Positions 45,495 to 53,623 are shown, counted from the stretch's first letter. The stretch: DNA of 64,000 nucleotides from Alteraurantiacibacter aquimixticola (GCF_004965515.1 NZ_SSHH01000004.1:278599-342598); one strand, 5' to 3'. Numbers and translations: made by a program. The notes: generated by a model from the sequence alone, not told the origin.

Positions 45495-46531
45495 TGCCTA
45501 TTCGCGTACTGATCGTCGATGATTCCGCGCTGATGCGCAAACTGCTGCAGGGCAGGCTGGCCAGCGAAGGCGATATCGAAGTAGTCGGCTGCGCCTGCGA
45601 TGCGCAGGAAGCGCGCGCGCTCATGAAGGCGCTCGATCCCGATGTGGTGACACTCGACATCGAAATGCCAGGGATGGACGGGCTGTCCTTCCTGCAGAAG
45701 ATCATGGAGCTGCGCCCGACGCCGGTCATCATCGTTTCCGGTTCGACGCAGGAAGGCAACAGCACCACCGCACAGGCGCTGCAGTTCGGCGCGGTCAGCT
45801 GCTATGCCAAGAGCGATCGCCATGGCTCGCTGCCCCTGGAGGACGGCGGCAAGCTGGCTGACCTCGTCCGCGAGGCGGCAAAGGTGACACTGAAGCCGCA
45901 GCGCGGGGCGGCGGATCGCAGCCCGATCGAGGCGCCGGCCCGGCCGGGCAGCCCGCCGGAACTGATTGCAATCGGCTCCTCCACCGGAGGCGTCGAAGCG
46001 TTGAGAACTCTGCTGGCGGGCTTTCCCGCCGATTGTCCGCCCACAGTGATCGTGCAGCACGTCAATGCCCGCTTCGCTCCCGCCATTGCCCAGTCGCTCG
46101 ATGCAGCCTGCGAAGCGCGCGTGGTGCTGGCCCAGTCAGACACGATCATCGAGCCTGGACATGTTTACTTCGCGCCCGGCGGCGATCGTCACTTGTTGGT
46201 TGCCCCTGCCGGATCGAAAGGATTCCGCACGATCCTGCGTGCGGGCGACCCGGTGTCCGGACACCGACCGAGCGTAGACGTATTGTTCGCCTCTGTCGCG
46301 GAAACGCTGGGGACAAAGGCCATGGGCGTCCTGCTCACCGGCATGGGACAGGATGGCGCGCAAGGCCTTGCCAAGATGGCCGCTCGCGGCAGCTTCACTA
46401 TCGCGCAGGATGAAGCCAGCTGCGTCGTCTTTGGCATGCCGCGCGCGGCGATCGAGCTGGGTGCGGCCAGCGCCGTCCTGCCGCTGACACGGATCGCAAA
46501 CTACCTCTTTGTGCAGGCGGAATGTGCGTAA
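45494..46531 (+). CDS. cheB: Chemotaxis response regulator / protein-glutamate methylesterase CheB
   Basis: 345 aa. Receiver domain with D55 in VVTLDIEMPGMDG and an esterase domain with the full triad: S163 (GSSTGG), H189 (VQHVN) and D287 (GMGQDGA). Removes receptor methyl groups when phosphorylated by CheA. It provides a direct comparison with the degenerate protein encoded at 39362, which lost the Ser and His. Stop overlaps the cheD start (TAATG). Confidence 0.96.
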   Translation: MPIRVLIVDDSALMRKLLQGRLASEGDIEVVGCACDAQEARALMKALDPDVVTLDIEMPGMDGLSFLQKIMELRPTPVIIVSGSTQEGNSTTAQALQFGAVSCYAKSDRHGSLPLEDGGKLADLVREAAKVTLKPQRGAADRSPIEAPARPGSPPELIAIGSSTGGVEALRTLLAGFPADCPPTVIVQHVNARFAPAIAQSLDAACEARVVLAQSDTIIEPGHVYFAPGGDRHLLVAPAGSKGFRTILRAGDPVSGHRPSVDVLFASVAETLGTKAMGVLLTGMGQDGAQGLAKMAARGSFTIAQDEASCVVFGMPRAAIELGAASAVLPLTRIANYLFVQAECA

Positions 46532-47088
46532 TGAGCGACCTGTCCGGCATTCCACGCTCGGCGAACCCGGTCCGCATTGCGATATTGCAGGGCGATGCAC
46601 GCGCCAGCGCCGATCCGGCGGTGGAATTCAGCACCATCTTGGGCAGCTGTGTGGCGACCTGCCTCTACGATCCGGTGGCGCGGATCGGCGGGATGAACCA
46701 CTTCCTCCTCGCCGAACCGCCATCGCACAAGAGCCAGACCGATTTCGACGAGCATTACGGCCTGTTCCTGATGGAATTGCTGGTCAATGAAATGCTCGCG
46801 CTGGGCGCGGCCAAGCCGCGGCTCAAGGCGCGCCTCTATGGCGGAGCGAACCTCCATGAGAGGCTCGCTCCGATCGGGTCCGCCAATGCCGCCTTTGCTC
46901 GCCGCTTCATCCGCGATGAACGCATCGCACTGGTGCATGAAGATCTTGAAGGACACCAGGCGCGCCGCGTCAATTTCCAGCCCACCAGTGGGCGGGTCCG
47001 TTGTCTCGTCGCCAAATACGACGCTGTGCCTACGGACAAACCGCTAAGACGGCCGCAATCGGCCTGTGGCGAAGTTGAGCTATTTTGA
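46531..47088 (+). CDS. cheD: Chemoreceptor glutamine deamidase CheD
   Basis: 185 aa from ATG 46531 (overlapping the cheB stop, GGCGGA upstream). The catalytic Cys and His are in TILGSCVATCLYDPVARIGGMNHFLLAE, typical of CheD. It deamidates receptor glutamines and can interact with CheC/CheY-type proteins in other bacteria. The C-terminal half is less conserved. A start 9 bases earlier is also open. Confidence 0.93.
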   Translation: MSDLSGIPRSANPVRIAILQGDARASADPAVEFSTILGSCVATCLYDPVARIGGMNHFLLAEPPSHKSQTDFDEHYGLFLMELLVNEMLALGAAKPRLKARLYGGANLHERLAPIGSANAAFARRFIRDERIALVHEDLEGHQARRVNFQPTSGRVRCLVAKYDAVPTDKPLRRPQSACGEVELF

Positions 47089-47102
47089 GGGCGAGGACGA
47101 GA

Positions 47103-47477
47103 ATGATGACCCATGCAACCCGTATCCTGACCGTGGACGACAGCCCGAGCATGCGCGCACTGCTGCTGCACGCGCTCACCGCGCAGGGATTCCATGTCGA
47201 GCAGGCGGAGGACGGCCAGGCCGCGCTTGAATGGCTGGCCATGAACGAAGTGGACGTGGTGATTACCGATATCAACATGCCGCGCATGGACGGTTTCGGC
47301 CTGATCGAGCACTTGCGCGGTTCGGCCCGCCATGCCGATCGCCCGATCCTGGTGCTGAGCACCGAAAGTTCCGACGAGAAAAAGCAGCGTGCGCGCAATG
47401 CGGGCGCGACCGGCTGGATCGTCAAGCCCTTTGACGCGGACAAGCTGGCCAGCGCCGTGCGCCGCGTTACCCATTGA
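47103..47477 (+). CDS. cheY: CheY-type single-domain response regulator
   Basis: 124 aa, receiver domain only. Acidic pair in LTVDDSPSMRA, phospho-acceptor D56 in VITDINMPRMDGFG, Thr/Ser in LVLSTESSDEK and switch Lys K108 (WIVKPF). It carries the signal from CheA to an unknown target (no flagellar motor or pilus gene in the window). GAGGA site 5 bases before the ATG. Overlaps the reading frame region just before cheW. Confidence 0.93.
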   Translation: MMTHATRILTVDDSPSMRALLLHALTAQGFHVEQAEDGQAALEWLAMNEVDVVITDINMPRMDGFGLIEHLRGSARHADRPILVLSTESSDEKKQRARNAGATGWIVKPFDADKLASAVRRVTH

Positions 47478-47503
47478 TCCCGAAAACAAGAGGTTCCCAA
47501 GCA

Positions 47504-47944
47504 ATGCGCCGCGAACTCATCACCTTCGAGCTGTCCGGACAATTGTTCGGCATCGATATCATGGCCATTCGCGAGATTCGCGCCTGGTCGCCCGTCACCG
47601 TGCTGCCGCGCGTGCCCGATCACGTGGCCGGCGTGGTGAACCTGCGCGGTGCGGTGCTGCCCGTCATCGACCTGTCGGTGCGGCTCGGCTGGCCGGCAAC
47701 CGAGGCAACGCCGCGCAACCCGATCATCGTCGTCGAGCATGAGGGGCAATCGCGCGGCCTGATCGTGCATGGCGTGAACGACATCGTGTCCATCGAAGCC
47801 GACAGCCTGCAGCAGCCCGATGGCGCGGCGCAGGCGCGTATCACGGGCTTCCTGGAAGGTCTGGCCCCGCTCGACGACAACATGGTGATGGTGCTCGACC
47901 TCGCAGAGCTGATGGCGGATGAGGAACTGGAGCTGGCTGCGTGA
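47504..47944 (+). CDS. cheW: Chemotaxis coupling protein CheW
   Basis: 146 aa from ATG 47504 (AAGAGG at spacing 9). SH3-like CheW fold: TFELSGQLFGIDIMAIREIRAWSPVTVLPRVPDHVAGVVNLRGAVLPVIDLSVRLG, and the end MVMVLDLAELMADEE. It couples CheA to the receptors. Only one CheW is seen in the cluster. Its stop overlaps the GTG of the next small gene by 4 bp. Confidence 0.95.
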   Translation: MRRELITFELSGQLFGIDIMAIREIRAWSPVTVLPRVPDHVAGVVNLRGAVLPVIDLSVRLGWPATEATPRNPIIVVEHEGQSRGLIVHGVNDIVSIEADSLQQPDGAAQARITGFLEGLAPLDDNMVMVLDLAELMADEELELAA

Positions 47945-48246
47945 CAGCTTCCAGCCATTCCCGCCCCTTGCTGAGCGGCGTTGCCGAGGTGCTGGCCGAG
48001 CTGGCCGGCGATATCGAGCAGATGGGCGAAACGCTCTGCGCCGATCCCGCGGTGACTTCCACCCATCTCGACCAGCTGCAGGGGATCGACCTTGTCGCGC
48101 AGACCGCACGGCAGCTGGCCCACCTGCTCGATAGCGACAGTCCTGCCGATGCGCTGGCCGATATCAGGCTCGAGGCCCTGCGCAACCGGCTTCACGATCT
48201 CGCCTATGGCCCGGCGCAGGCAAGCGCGGGCACCCTGGCCAACTGA
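47941..48246 (+). CDS. Small helical che-operon protein with CheZ-like motif
   Basis: 101 aa from GTG 47941. Predicted to be all helical. Residues 45-60 read QLQGIDLVAQTARQLA, with D50xxxQ54. This resembles the phosphatase helix of CheZ (QDLTGQ), which removes phosphate from CheY. It is the only gene in the cluster that could fill the CheY-phosphatase role, but it is less than half the length of CheZ and lacks a clear CheY-docking tail. Assignment is inference. Starts overlapping the cheW stop. Confidence 0.6.
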   Translation: MTASSHSRPLLSGVAEVLAELAGDIEQMGETLCADPAVTSTHLDQLQGIDLVAQTARQLAHLLDSDSPADALADIRLEALRNRLHDLAYGPAQASAGTLAN

Positions 48247-48280
48247 CCTGACGAAGCTGACCTGACGAAGGCGCGATACA

Positions 48281-49723
48281 ATGACCGAGATCATGGATCA
48301 GACCAACGAACGGATTGCCTATTACGAGCTTTCCGGATTGCAGAAATCCGCGCTCAAAGGCGTGCATTCGGCGCTGAAGCGGCATATCGGGCGGGCGCTT
48401 GAGCGCTTCTATGCCAAGGTCGGAAGCGTGCCGGCGCTGGCCCATTTCTTTCGCGATGGCGCGCACATGGACCGCGCCGCCAATGCGCAGCGCGACCATT
48501 GGCTGCTGGCCTTCCGCGACGGCCCCGACGCCGCCTATTTCGCCCGCGCCGCCCATATCGGGCAGGTGCATGCGCGCATCGGGCTGGAGCCCAAATGGTA
48601 TCTGGGCGGATATTCCGTCATCATGGAGCATATGATCCGGCAGATGATCTGTCCGGGCCTCTATCGCTGGCACCCCGGCCGCCGCCGGCTTGCCGCGCAG
48701 CTGGTGGCGCTCAACAAGATCGCCCTGCTCGACATGGACCTGGCGCTGTCGGGCTATTTTGCCAATACCGAAGAGAAGGTGCGCGAACTGGTGCAAGGGC
48801 AGATCGGTGCGGCTGCCAGGGCACTGGCGCAAGCCGATCTCACCGCGCGCATCAGCGGGCTCCCTCCGCAATATGCCGCGCTGGAGAAGGACTTCAACGC
48901 CGCTGCCATTTCGCTTGATGAGGCGCTGGGAGCCGTCAGCAAGGGTATCGGGGCGATGAGCAGCGGGGCACATGAAATCAGGGCCGCCTCGGACGACCTG
49001 GCCATGCGGACGGAACAGCAGGCCGCACGACTGGAGGAAACCTCTGCCGCGCTCAGCGATGTGACCGCGCATGTGGACGAAACCTCGCGGACCACCGGTG
49101 GCGCGCGCGATTCGCTTACCAAGGTCCATGGGATGGCTGCGGAAGGCAGCGTGATCGTTGACCAGGCTGTCTCCGCCATGGACCGGATCGAGGAGAACTC
49201 GGCCGAGGCGCGCACGATCATCTCGGTGATCGACCAGATCGCCTTCCAGACCAACCTGCTGGCGCTCAATGCCGGTGTCGAGGCAGCGCGAGCGGGAGAG
49301 TCGGGCAAGGGCTTCGCGGTCGTCGCCAGCGAAGTGCGTGCGCTCGCCATGCGCAGCGCGGAGGCCGCAGCGGAAATCAAGGCGCTGCTGACCAACGGAT
49401 CGCAGGATATCACCACCGGCGTCGACCTCGTACGGAAGACCGGCCAGTCCTTTTCCGAAGTGCTTGAGGCCATCTCCAACCTTCGTGAATCGGTGGAAGA
49501 GATTGCGACATCTTCCCAGCAACAGTCGGCCAATCTCCAGCAGGTACAGCAATCGGTGCGCGAAATGGACCAGATGACGCAGCAGAATGCCGCCATGGCC
49601 GAGCAATGCACCGCGGCCGCGCGCAGCCTGTCCGAACAGGGCACCCAGATCATGAAACAAGCGCAGGGCTTCACGCTTTCGGAGAACATCTCCGGAACCG
49701 CGCCCAGACGGCTCGCAGCCTGA
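48281..49723 (+). CDS. Globin-coupled soluble chemoreceptor (HemAT-like)
   Basis: 480 aa with no TM helix. Residues 1-170 form a protoglobin-like sensor; IGQVHARIGLEPKWYLGGY contains the predicted proximal haem ligand H97 and the WYxGGY family motif. Then a helical linker and an MCP signalling domain with tip [42 protein letters not shown]. It should sense oxygen (or NO/CO) in the cytoplasm and control CheA. No CheR-docking pentapeptide at the C-terminus (RRLAA). Last gene of the che run. Confidence 0.93.
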   Translation: MTEIMDQTNERIAYYELSGLQKSALKGVHSALKRHIGRALERFYAKVGSVPALAHFFRDGAHMDRAANAQRDHWLLAFRDGPDAAYFARAAHIGQVHARIGLEPKWYLGGYSVIMEHMIRQMICPGLYRWHPGRRRLAAQLVALNKIALLDMDLALSGYFANTEEKVRELVQGQIGAAARALAQADLTARISGLPPQYAALEKDFNAAAISLDEALGAVSKGIGAMSSGAHEIRAASDDLAMRTEQQAARLEETSAALSDVTAHVDETSRTTGGARDSLTKVHGMAAEGSVIVDQAVSAMDRIEENSAEARTIISVIDQIAFQTNLLALNAGVEAARAGESGKGFAVVASEVRALAMRSAEAAAEIKALLTNGSQDITTGVDLVRKTGQSFSEVLEAISNLRESVEEIATSSQQQSANLQQVQQSVREMDQMTQQNAAMAEQCTAAARSLSEQGTQIMKQAQGFTLSENISGTAPRRLAA

Positions 49724-49747
49724 GATCACGCCGGTACAGGACGAAAA

Positions 49748-49765
49748 TGGCGCACCCGACAGGAT
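49748..49765 (-). repeat. Duplicate of tRNA-Arg 3' end (18 bp)
   Basis: TGGCGCACCCGACAGGAT at 49748-49765 is identical to 49875-49892, the 3' terminal part (CCA end, acceptor strand and part of the T arm) of the neighbouring tRNA-Arg. The two copies are 127 bp apart in the same orientation, like the flanks left by tRNA-targeted integration. No integrase gene is present between them or nearby. Confidence 0.75.
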
Positions 49766-49842
49766 AGGCCTCCGCTTCGCTACGGCCATCTCCGGCGCTT
49801 CGCGCCTCCGATTCCGAACGAGTTTCGCTCCTGTGGATACGC

Positions 49843-49874
49843 CAAGGGCGAGGCTCCTTGCGAAGCCCCGCCCT

Positions 49875-49878
<4 letters not shown>
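49843..49878. terminator. Stem-loop downstream of tRNA-Arg
   Basis: CCAAGGGCG pairs perfectly with CGCCCTTGG; inner AGGCT and AGCCC can extend the stem with one mismatch around an 8-base loop. No T-tract follows on either strand. It overlaps the tRNA CCA end, so it may serve as a processing or termination structure. Function is uncertain. Confidence 0.45.
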
Positions 49879-49951
<73 letters not shown>

Positions 49952-50026
49952 AGCAGCGCTGCCGCCTAGCAACAGCCGGGCGGCGCGCCAAGCGCTAATC
50001 TGTGGTGCGGTGCGCGGGCCGACGCC

Positions 50027-50431
50027 TTACTGGCGCGAGCCGCCTTCGCCGAACTGGTTGAGCGTGGTGCCGTCGGGACGCGTCACCGTAACGTTGAACC
50101 CCCCATTGCGATCGTCGCGCAGGGGGTAATAGGTGAGGTCGATCACCTGGCCCGGCGCCAGCGATCGTCGCGACCAGCCATAACGCACGAGGTGGTTCGG
50201 GCTCATCCCTTCGAACGCCCAGCGATTGCCATCGGCATCGACCGCGTAGAGGAAGGTGTGCGGATTGGTCCATTCCCACTTCTGCACCGTCATGTTCGAC
50301 AGTGCCTCTTCCTGCCCCCATGCGAACATGGCGGTGGAATGATGGGCGGAGCCGGGTACGGACAGCATTGCGGCCCCGGCAAGGGCGGCGGCGCAGCCGA
50401 GCACGGTGCTGCGAATGGTCTTGGCTTTCAT
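50027..50431 (-). CDS. DUF6152-family secreted protein
   Basis: 134 aa with a signal peptide (LGCAAALAGAAMLSVPGSA). Mature start HHSTAMFAWGQEEALSNMTVQKWEWTNPHTFLY is the DUF6152 hallmark. The family is common next to TonB receptors and hydrolase genes in sphingomonads; role unknown. ATG 50431 has AGGAGAGAG upstream. Divergent from a secreted protein that also begins with a signal peptide; both may belong to one extracytoplasmic system. Confidence 0.87.
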   Translation of the reverse strand: MKAKTIRSTVLGCAAALAGAAMLSVPGSAHHSTAMFAWGQEEALSNMTVQKWEWTNPHTFLYAVDADGNRWAFEGMSPNHLVRYGWSRRSLAPGQVIDLTYYPLRDDRNGGFNVTVTRPDGTTLNQFGEGGSRQ

Positions 50432-50499
50432 GCTCTCTCTCCTGGAACAGGGTGTCTGAACGCACCCTGAGCGTTTGCCCGTCTGTCTTGCCAGCAAAC

Positions 50500-50527
50500 A
50501 CTTGACAGAATCAAGTAGGTCACTTGA
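50500..50527. promoter_or_regulatory. ACTTGA/TCAAGT half-site cluster between divergent genes
   Basis: ACTTGA (50500-50505) and TCAAGT (50511-50516) form an inverted repeat with a 5-base spacer, followed by another ACTTGA at 50522-50527. The cluster lies between the divergent genes 50027-50431 and 50615-51403 and includes TTGAC -35-like elements. It is a likely operator for a dimeric regulator. No regulator gene adjoins it. Confidence 0.55.
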
Positions 50528-50614
50528 CTTGATACGAATTGCGACATCAATTGCATGGGCAAAGACAATAGCGGCTCTATGGTCCGCAGCGGTTTTCGGG
50601 GGAGAGAGATCATC

Positions 50615-51403
50615 ATGCGTTTTCCGGCACGTTTCGCGCGAGGCATGGCCTGTAGTGCGGCACTGGCACTGACATCGGGGCTGGCCGTGCAGGCCTCCGC
50701 GCAGGAGGGCTTCACGCCCGATCGCGCGACGGCCTATGAGGAAGTGCTGCAGCTGCCGGACTGGGCGGGGATCTGGTATCCCGACTGGACGCTGCTCTTC
50801 TCCACCCGCGCCGTGCCCCCGGTTCTGACGCCCGCGGCGCAGGAAGCTTTCAACGCCTACCAGGCATCGATCAGCGAGCACGGCCCCAGCCAGGAAGCGC
50901 AGGCGCAATGCCTGCCGCCGGGCATTCCGGGCACGCTGCAGCAGCCCTATCCGATCGAGATCCTGTTCTCGCCCGGCCGCACCACCATCCTGACCGAAGC
51001 CTATGAGCAGATCTTCCGCATCTATACCGATGGTCGCCCGCTGCCCGAGGATCCCGATCCCTTCTTCAAGGGCAATATCACCGGCTTCTGGGACGGCGAC
51101 ACGCTGGTGTTCGACGTGGTTGGCCTGCACCCCTCGACCAATATCTCCGCCGGCATTCCGCATACGGAAAAGAGCCGCGTGCACGGGCATATCTACCTGC
51201 AGGCAGAAGACCAGCTGATGATCGAAATGACCATCACAAATCCCGACGTGCTGGCCCGGCCCTATGTCACGCGCATCGCTTTCAAGCAGGACGACGAGTT
51301 TCCGATTCGCGAATATGTCTGCGCGGAAAACAACCGGCTGGAATCCGGCGAGGGCGGGGCCAATATCGACCTCGGGTTCGATGTGCTGGATGAAAGCAAT
51401 TAG
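50615..51403 (+). CDS. Secreted protein of unknown function, DUF6152 partner
   Basis: 262 aa with a signal peptide (ARGMACSAALALTSGLAVQASAQ). The body is rich in Trp/Asp turns (DWAGIWYPDWTLL, ITGFWDGDTLVFDVVGLHPSTNI, IPHTEKSRVHGHIYL), reminiscent of beta-sandwich proteins that appear beside DUF6152 in sphingomonads. No catalytic motif is recognised. GGGGGAGAGAG precedes ATG 50615. Divergent from the DUF6152 gene. Confidence 0.8.
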   Translation: MRFPARFARGMACSAALALTSGLAVQASAQEGFTPDRATAYEEVLQLPDWAGIWYPDWTLLFSTRAVPPVLTPAAQEAFNAYQASISEHGPSQEAQAQCLPPGIPGTLQQPYPIEILFSPGRTTILTEAYEQIFRIYTDGRPLPEDPDPFFKGNITGFWDGDTLVFDVVGLHPSTNISAGIPHTEKSRVHGHIYLQAEDQLMIEMTITNPDVLARPYVTRIAFKQDDEFPIREYVCAENNRLESGEGGANIDLGFDVLDESN

Positions 51404-51492
51404 GGACGGTTCGACAGGGGGGCGGACAGGCCGTTTCTGCGCAAGCTTTCGCTAACCAATTGGCAAGCGGTCCCCCGCTAGTCGCGAAGGCC

Positions 51493-51903
51493 ATGAACAT
51501 CGTTCCCCCCAGCTTTGGCCCGCGCGCCAAGCGGCCCTCTGTCGACCGCACATCCACGGGCGTCAGCGCCACCAGCCTGCGCTGGGCAGCCGTGCTCGAT
51601 GCCGGCAAGGTGGTAGCCGCGCTCGCGGGCATGGAAGCCGAGCGGCCGAGCAAGCAGGTGCGCAATTTCCCCGTGCTGCTGCGCGAATGCCCGAAATGGA
51701 AGCGCGAGCTGGCAGAGAACGGCGTTAAGGACCTCGCCGCGGTGATGGAGCCCGGGATCGCCGCGCTGCTCGCCATCAATGCCCGCGGCGCCGACCCGCG
51801 CCATGCCGCCCGCGCCCTGTGGCGGGAGTTCTCCACCGCACGCGCGGCAATCATCGCACTGTTGCCGCCAAGCGGCGACATGGGACCCCGGCGCAGCGCC
51901 TGA
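51493..51903 (+). CDS. Hypothetical basic protein
   Basis: 136 aa, no signal peptide. Contains helical segments AAVLDAGKVVAALAGMEAERPSKQV and LAAVMEPGIAALLAINARGADPRHAARALW. I do not recognise it. Start ATG 51493 removes a short N-terminal extension from a weaker in-frame start. It lies before the LexA box of mmcB on the same strand, so it ends the preceding unit. Confidence 0.6.
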   Translation: MNIVPPSFGPRAKRPSVDRTSTGVSATSLRWAAVLDAGKVVAALAGMEAERPSKQVRNFPVLLRECPKWKRELAENGVKDLAAVMEPGIAALLAINARGADPRHAARALWREFSTARAAIIALLPPSGDMGPRRSA

Positions 51904-51940
51904 TCTCTCGCGCTCCGGAAACTCGTCATGACTTGACGAT

Positions 51941-51955
51941 GTTCCCATTTCGTTC
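51941..51955 (+). promoter_or_regulatory. LexA (SOS) box of mmcB
   Basis: GTTCCCATTTCGTTC fits the alphaproteobacterial LexA box GTTC-N7-GTTC exactly. A TTGACG -35 element lies at 51933-51938, so LexA would cover the spacer and -10 region. The next gene is mmcB, a known SOS gene in Caulobacter. Confidence 0.85.
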
Positions 51956-51967
51956 CAGTCTTGCCGC

Positions 51968-52486
51968 ATGAGTGATTCGGCAATGCCCGCTTTGGCCTCC
52001 ACACCCACCGATGCGATCGGCGAACGCCGTTCGCAGGCGGTCACGCGCGGCATCTGCCGCCTGTTCGCGCGCAACGATATCTGGGTGATCCCGGAAATGC
52101 CGCTGCGCAATGGCAGGCGGGCGGACCTGATGGGTATCGACCCCAAGGGGCGCATCGTGATCGTGGAGATCAAGACCGCGCGCGGGGACCTGATGGGCGA
52201 TGGCAAATGGCCCGACTATCTCGATTTCTGCGACCGCTTCTTCTGGGGCCTTCCGCCCGAACTCGACCGCGCCTGCCTTGAGGGAGAGGATTTCCGCCCG
52301 GACCTGTGCGGCGTGATCGTGGCGGATGAATATGACGCGGAGATCATTCGCCCCGCCCCCAGCCAGCCGCTCGCCGCCGCCCGCCGCAAGGCGGAAGTGG
52401 AGCGCCTTGCCCGCACGGCATTGCGGCGCTTCACCGTGCAGGCTGACGAGGCGTGTGCGACCTGGGCGATAGGGCGCGAGAACTAG
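51968..52486 (+). CDS. mmcB: MmcB-family DNA repair protein
   Basis: 172 aa. Nuclease-like core of the PD-(D/E)xK type: NGRRADLMGIDPKGRIVIVEIKTARGDLMGDGKWPDY with Asp, Glu and Lys in the expected places, then CDRFFWGLPP. In Caulobacter mmcB is SOS-controlled and helps tolerate mitomycin C. The LexA box upstream supports the same control here. Convergent with the XRE gene, 4 bp from its stop. Confidence 0.88.
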   Translation: MSDSAMPALASTPTDAIGERRSQAVTRGICRLFARNDIWVIPEMPLRNGRRADLMGIDPKGRIVIVEIKTARGDLMGDGKWPDYLDFCDRFFWGLPPELDRACLEGEDFRPDLCGVIVADEYDAEIIRPAPSQPLAAARRKAEVERLARTALRRFTVQADEACATWAIGREN

Positions 52487-52490
52487 GGCG

Positions 52491-52712
52491 CTATTCGGCG
52501 GCCTGCTTTGCCTCGCCGTGCAGGCCCGGATCGAAGATCTGCTCCACCGGCAGGCCGAAGACCTGGCTGACCTTGAAGGCCAGCAACAGGCTGGGATCGT
52601 GCTTGCCCAGCTCGATGGCGTTGACCGTCTGACGCGACACGTCGAGAAGCTCAGCGAGAACCGCCTGCGACATCTTGCGTTCAGCGCGCAGCACACGCAG
52701 GCGATTATTCAC
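52491..52712 (-). CDS. XRE-family (Cro/CI) regulator
   Basis: 73 aa from GTG 52712, which follows GGAGG and overlaps the upstream gene's stop. Helix-turn-helix RAERKMSQAVLAELLDVSRQTVNAIELGKHDPSLLLAFKVSQVFG. Members of this short type act as self-contained repressors, often of the operon they end. It likely controls the two membrane proteins upstream in the same transcript. Longer starts are possible but not needed. Confidence 0.87.
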   Translation of the reverse strand: MNNRLRVLRAERKMSQAVLAELLDVSRQTVNAIELGKHDPSLLLAFKVSQVFGLPVEQIFDPGLHGEAKQAAE

Positions 52713-53184
52713 CGGCCTCCTCCATCGCGCGCGCATTCCGGGCCATTTCCCTCGCGCCCAACACGATGCGTCCGCAATAGGCCAGCGTCATCGAGACCGT
52801 GATCACGACCGTCGGCCAGGGTGCGGGTATCGGCAGCGAGAGTATCGCCATGCCCACAATGAGGCCCGTGCCGAAGCCCACGGCCATCGCCTCGAACTGC
52901 ATCTGCCGCAGCAATTCGTCCATTTCGCGCAGCAGCTTGAGGTAGGCGCGCAGGCACAGCAGGCCGAGTGTGAGGGGAGCAAGAGGAAGGATGAAGCCCA
53001 GATCGCGCGACAAGTCGAGGAACGCCATCGCCGCGGACACTCCAATCAGGCTGAGAGCCCAGAACACGGACAGGACATTCACGCGCTTTTCGTTCGCACG
53101 ATCAATCTCGCGCATGCCCTCCCACTTGAGAACGCACATGGCACCGATGAACCCCGTGCGCGGATATTGCGTCTGCTTGCTCAT
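52705..53184 (-). CDS. 4-TM membrane protein, XRE operon
   Basis: 159 aa with four hydrophobic helices (about residues 38-60, 63-85, 98-120, 122-142 by inspection). The middle REMDELLRQMQFEAMAVGFG is similar to RESDEMQREMLIEGVLTGA in the next gene, so the two are paralogues. Unknown function. It overlaps both neighbours: XRE start inside its last codons and the upstream gene at 53184. Confidence 0.8.
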   Translation of the reverse strand: MSKQTQYPRTGFIGAMCVLKWEGMREIDRANEKRVNVLSVFWALSLIGVSAAMAFLDLSRDLGFILPLAPLTLGLLCLRAYLKLLREMDELLRQMQFEAMAVGFGTGLIVGMAILSLPIPAPWPTVVITVSMTLAYCGRIVLGAREMARNARAMEEAGE

Positions 53185-53612
53185 GCCCGCCTCCTGCGTG
53201 CCCGCACCATGCCGATGGAGAAGCCCAGGCACAGCACGGCCATCATTATGTCCGCCTTGATCTTGGGCAGCCAGATATGTTCGGGCAGCTGGACCGCGCC
53301 CCAGAAGATCATGGCGAGCGCGGCGCCGGTCAGCACGCCTTCAATGAGCATTTCGCGCTGCATCTCGTCACTTTCACGCACCAGCCGCATGAAAGCACGG
53401 AACGCCAGGGCCCCCGGAACCAGCGGCAACAGCGAGAGCGCGATGGCGGCAAGGCTGTCCGCCTCCCACCCGCTCATCATGAATACGGGGCGCAGGCCGA
53501 TAAAGCTGACCATAAAAACAACAACCCAGAGTGCGAAAAGCCTGCCATTGCGGATCTGGCGCCGCTCCCCACGGGTCGGCTTGTCGCAGCCGGAAGCCGG
53601 ATAAGGACGCAT
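53181..53612 (-). CDS. 4-TM membrane protein, paralogue of neighbour
   Basis: 143 aa from ATG 53612 (GGAGG at spacing 8; an earlier ATG at 53630 overlaps this ribosome site and is less likely). Four TM segments with the shared REsDEMQREMLIEG motif between TM2 and TM3. First gene of the 53612-52491 operon with the second paralogue and the XRE regulator. Unknown function. Confidence 0.8.
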   Translation of the reverse strand: MRPYPASGCDKPTRGERRQIRNGRLFALWVVVFMVSFIGLRPVFMMSGWEADSLAAIALSLLPLVPGALAFRAFMRLVRESDEMQREMLIEGVLTGAALAMIFWGAVQLPEHIWLPKIKADIMMAVLCLGFSIGMVRARRRRA

Positions 53613-53623
53613 GTCAAATACCT

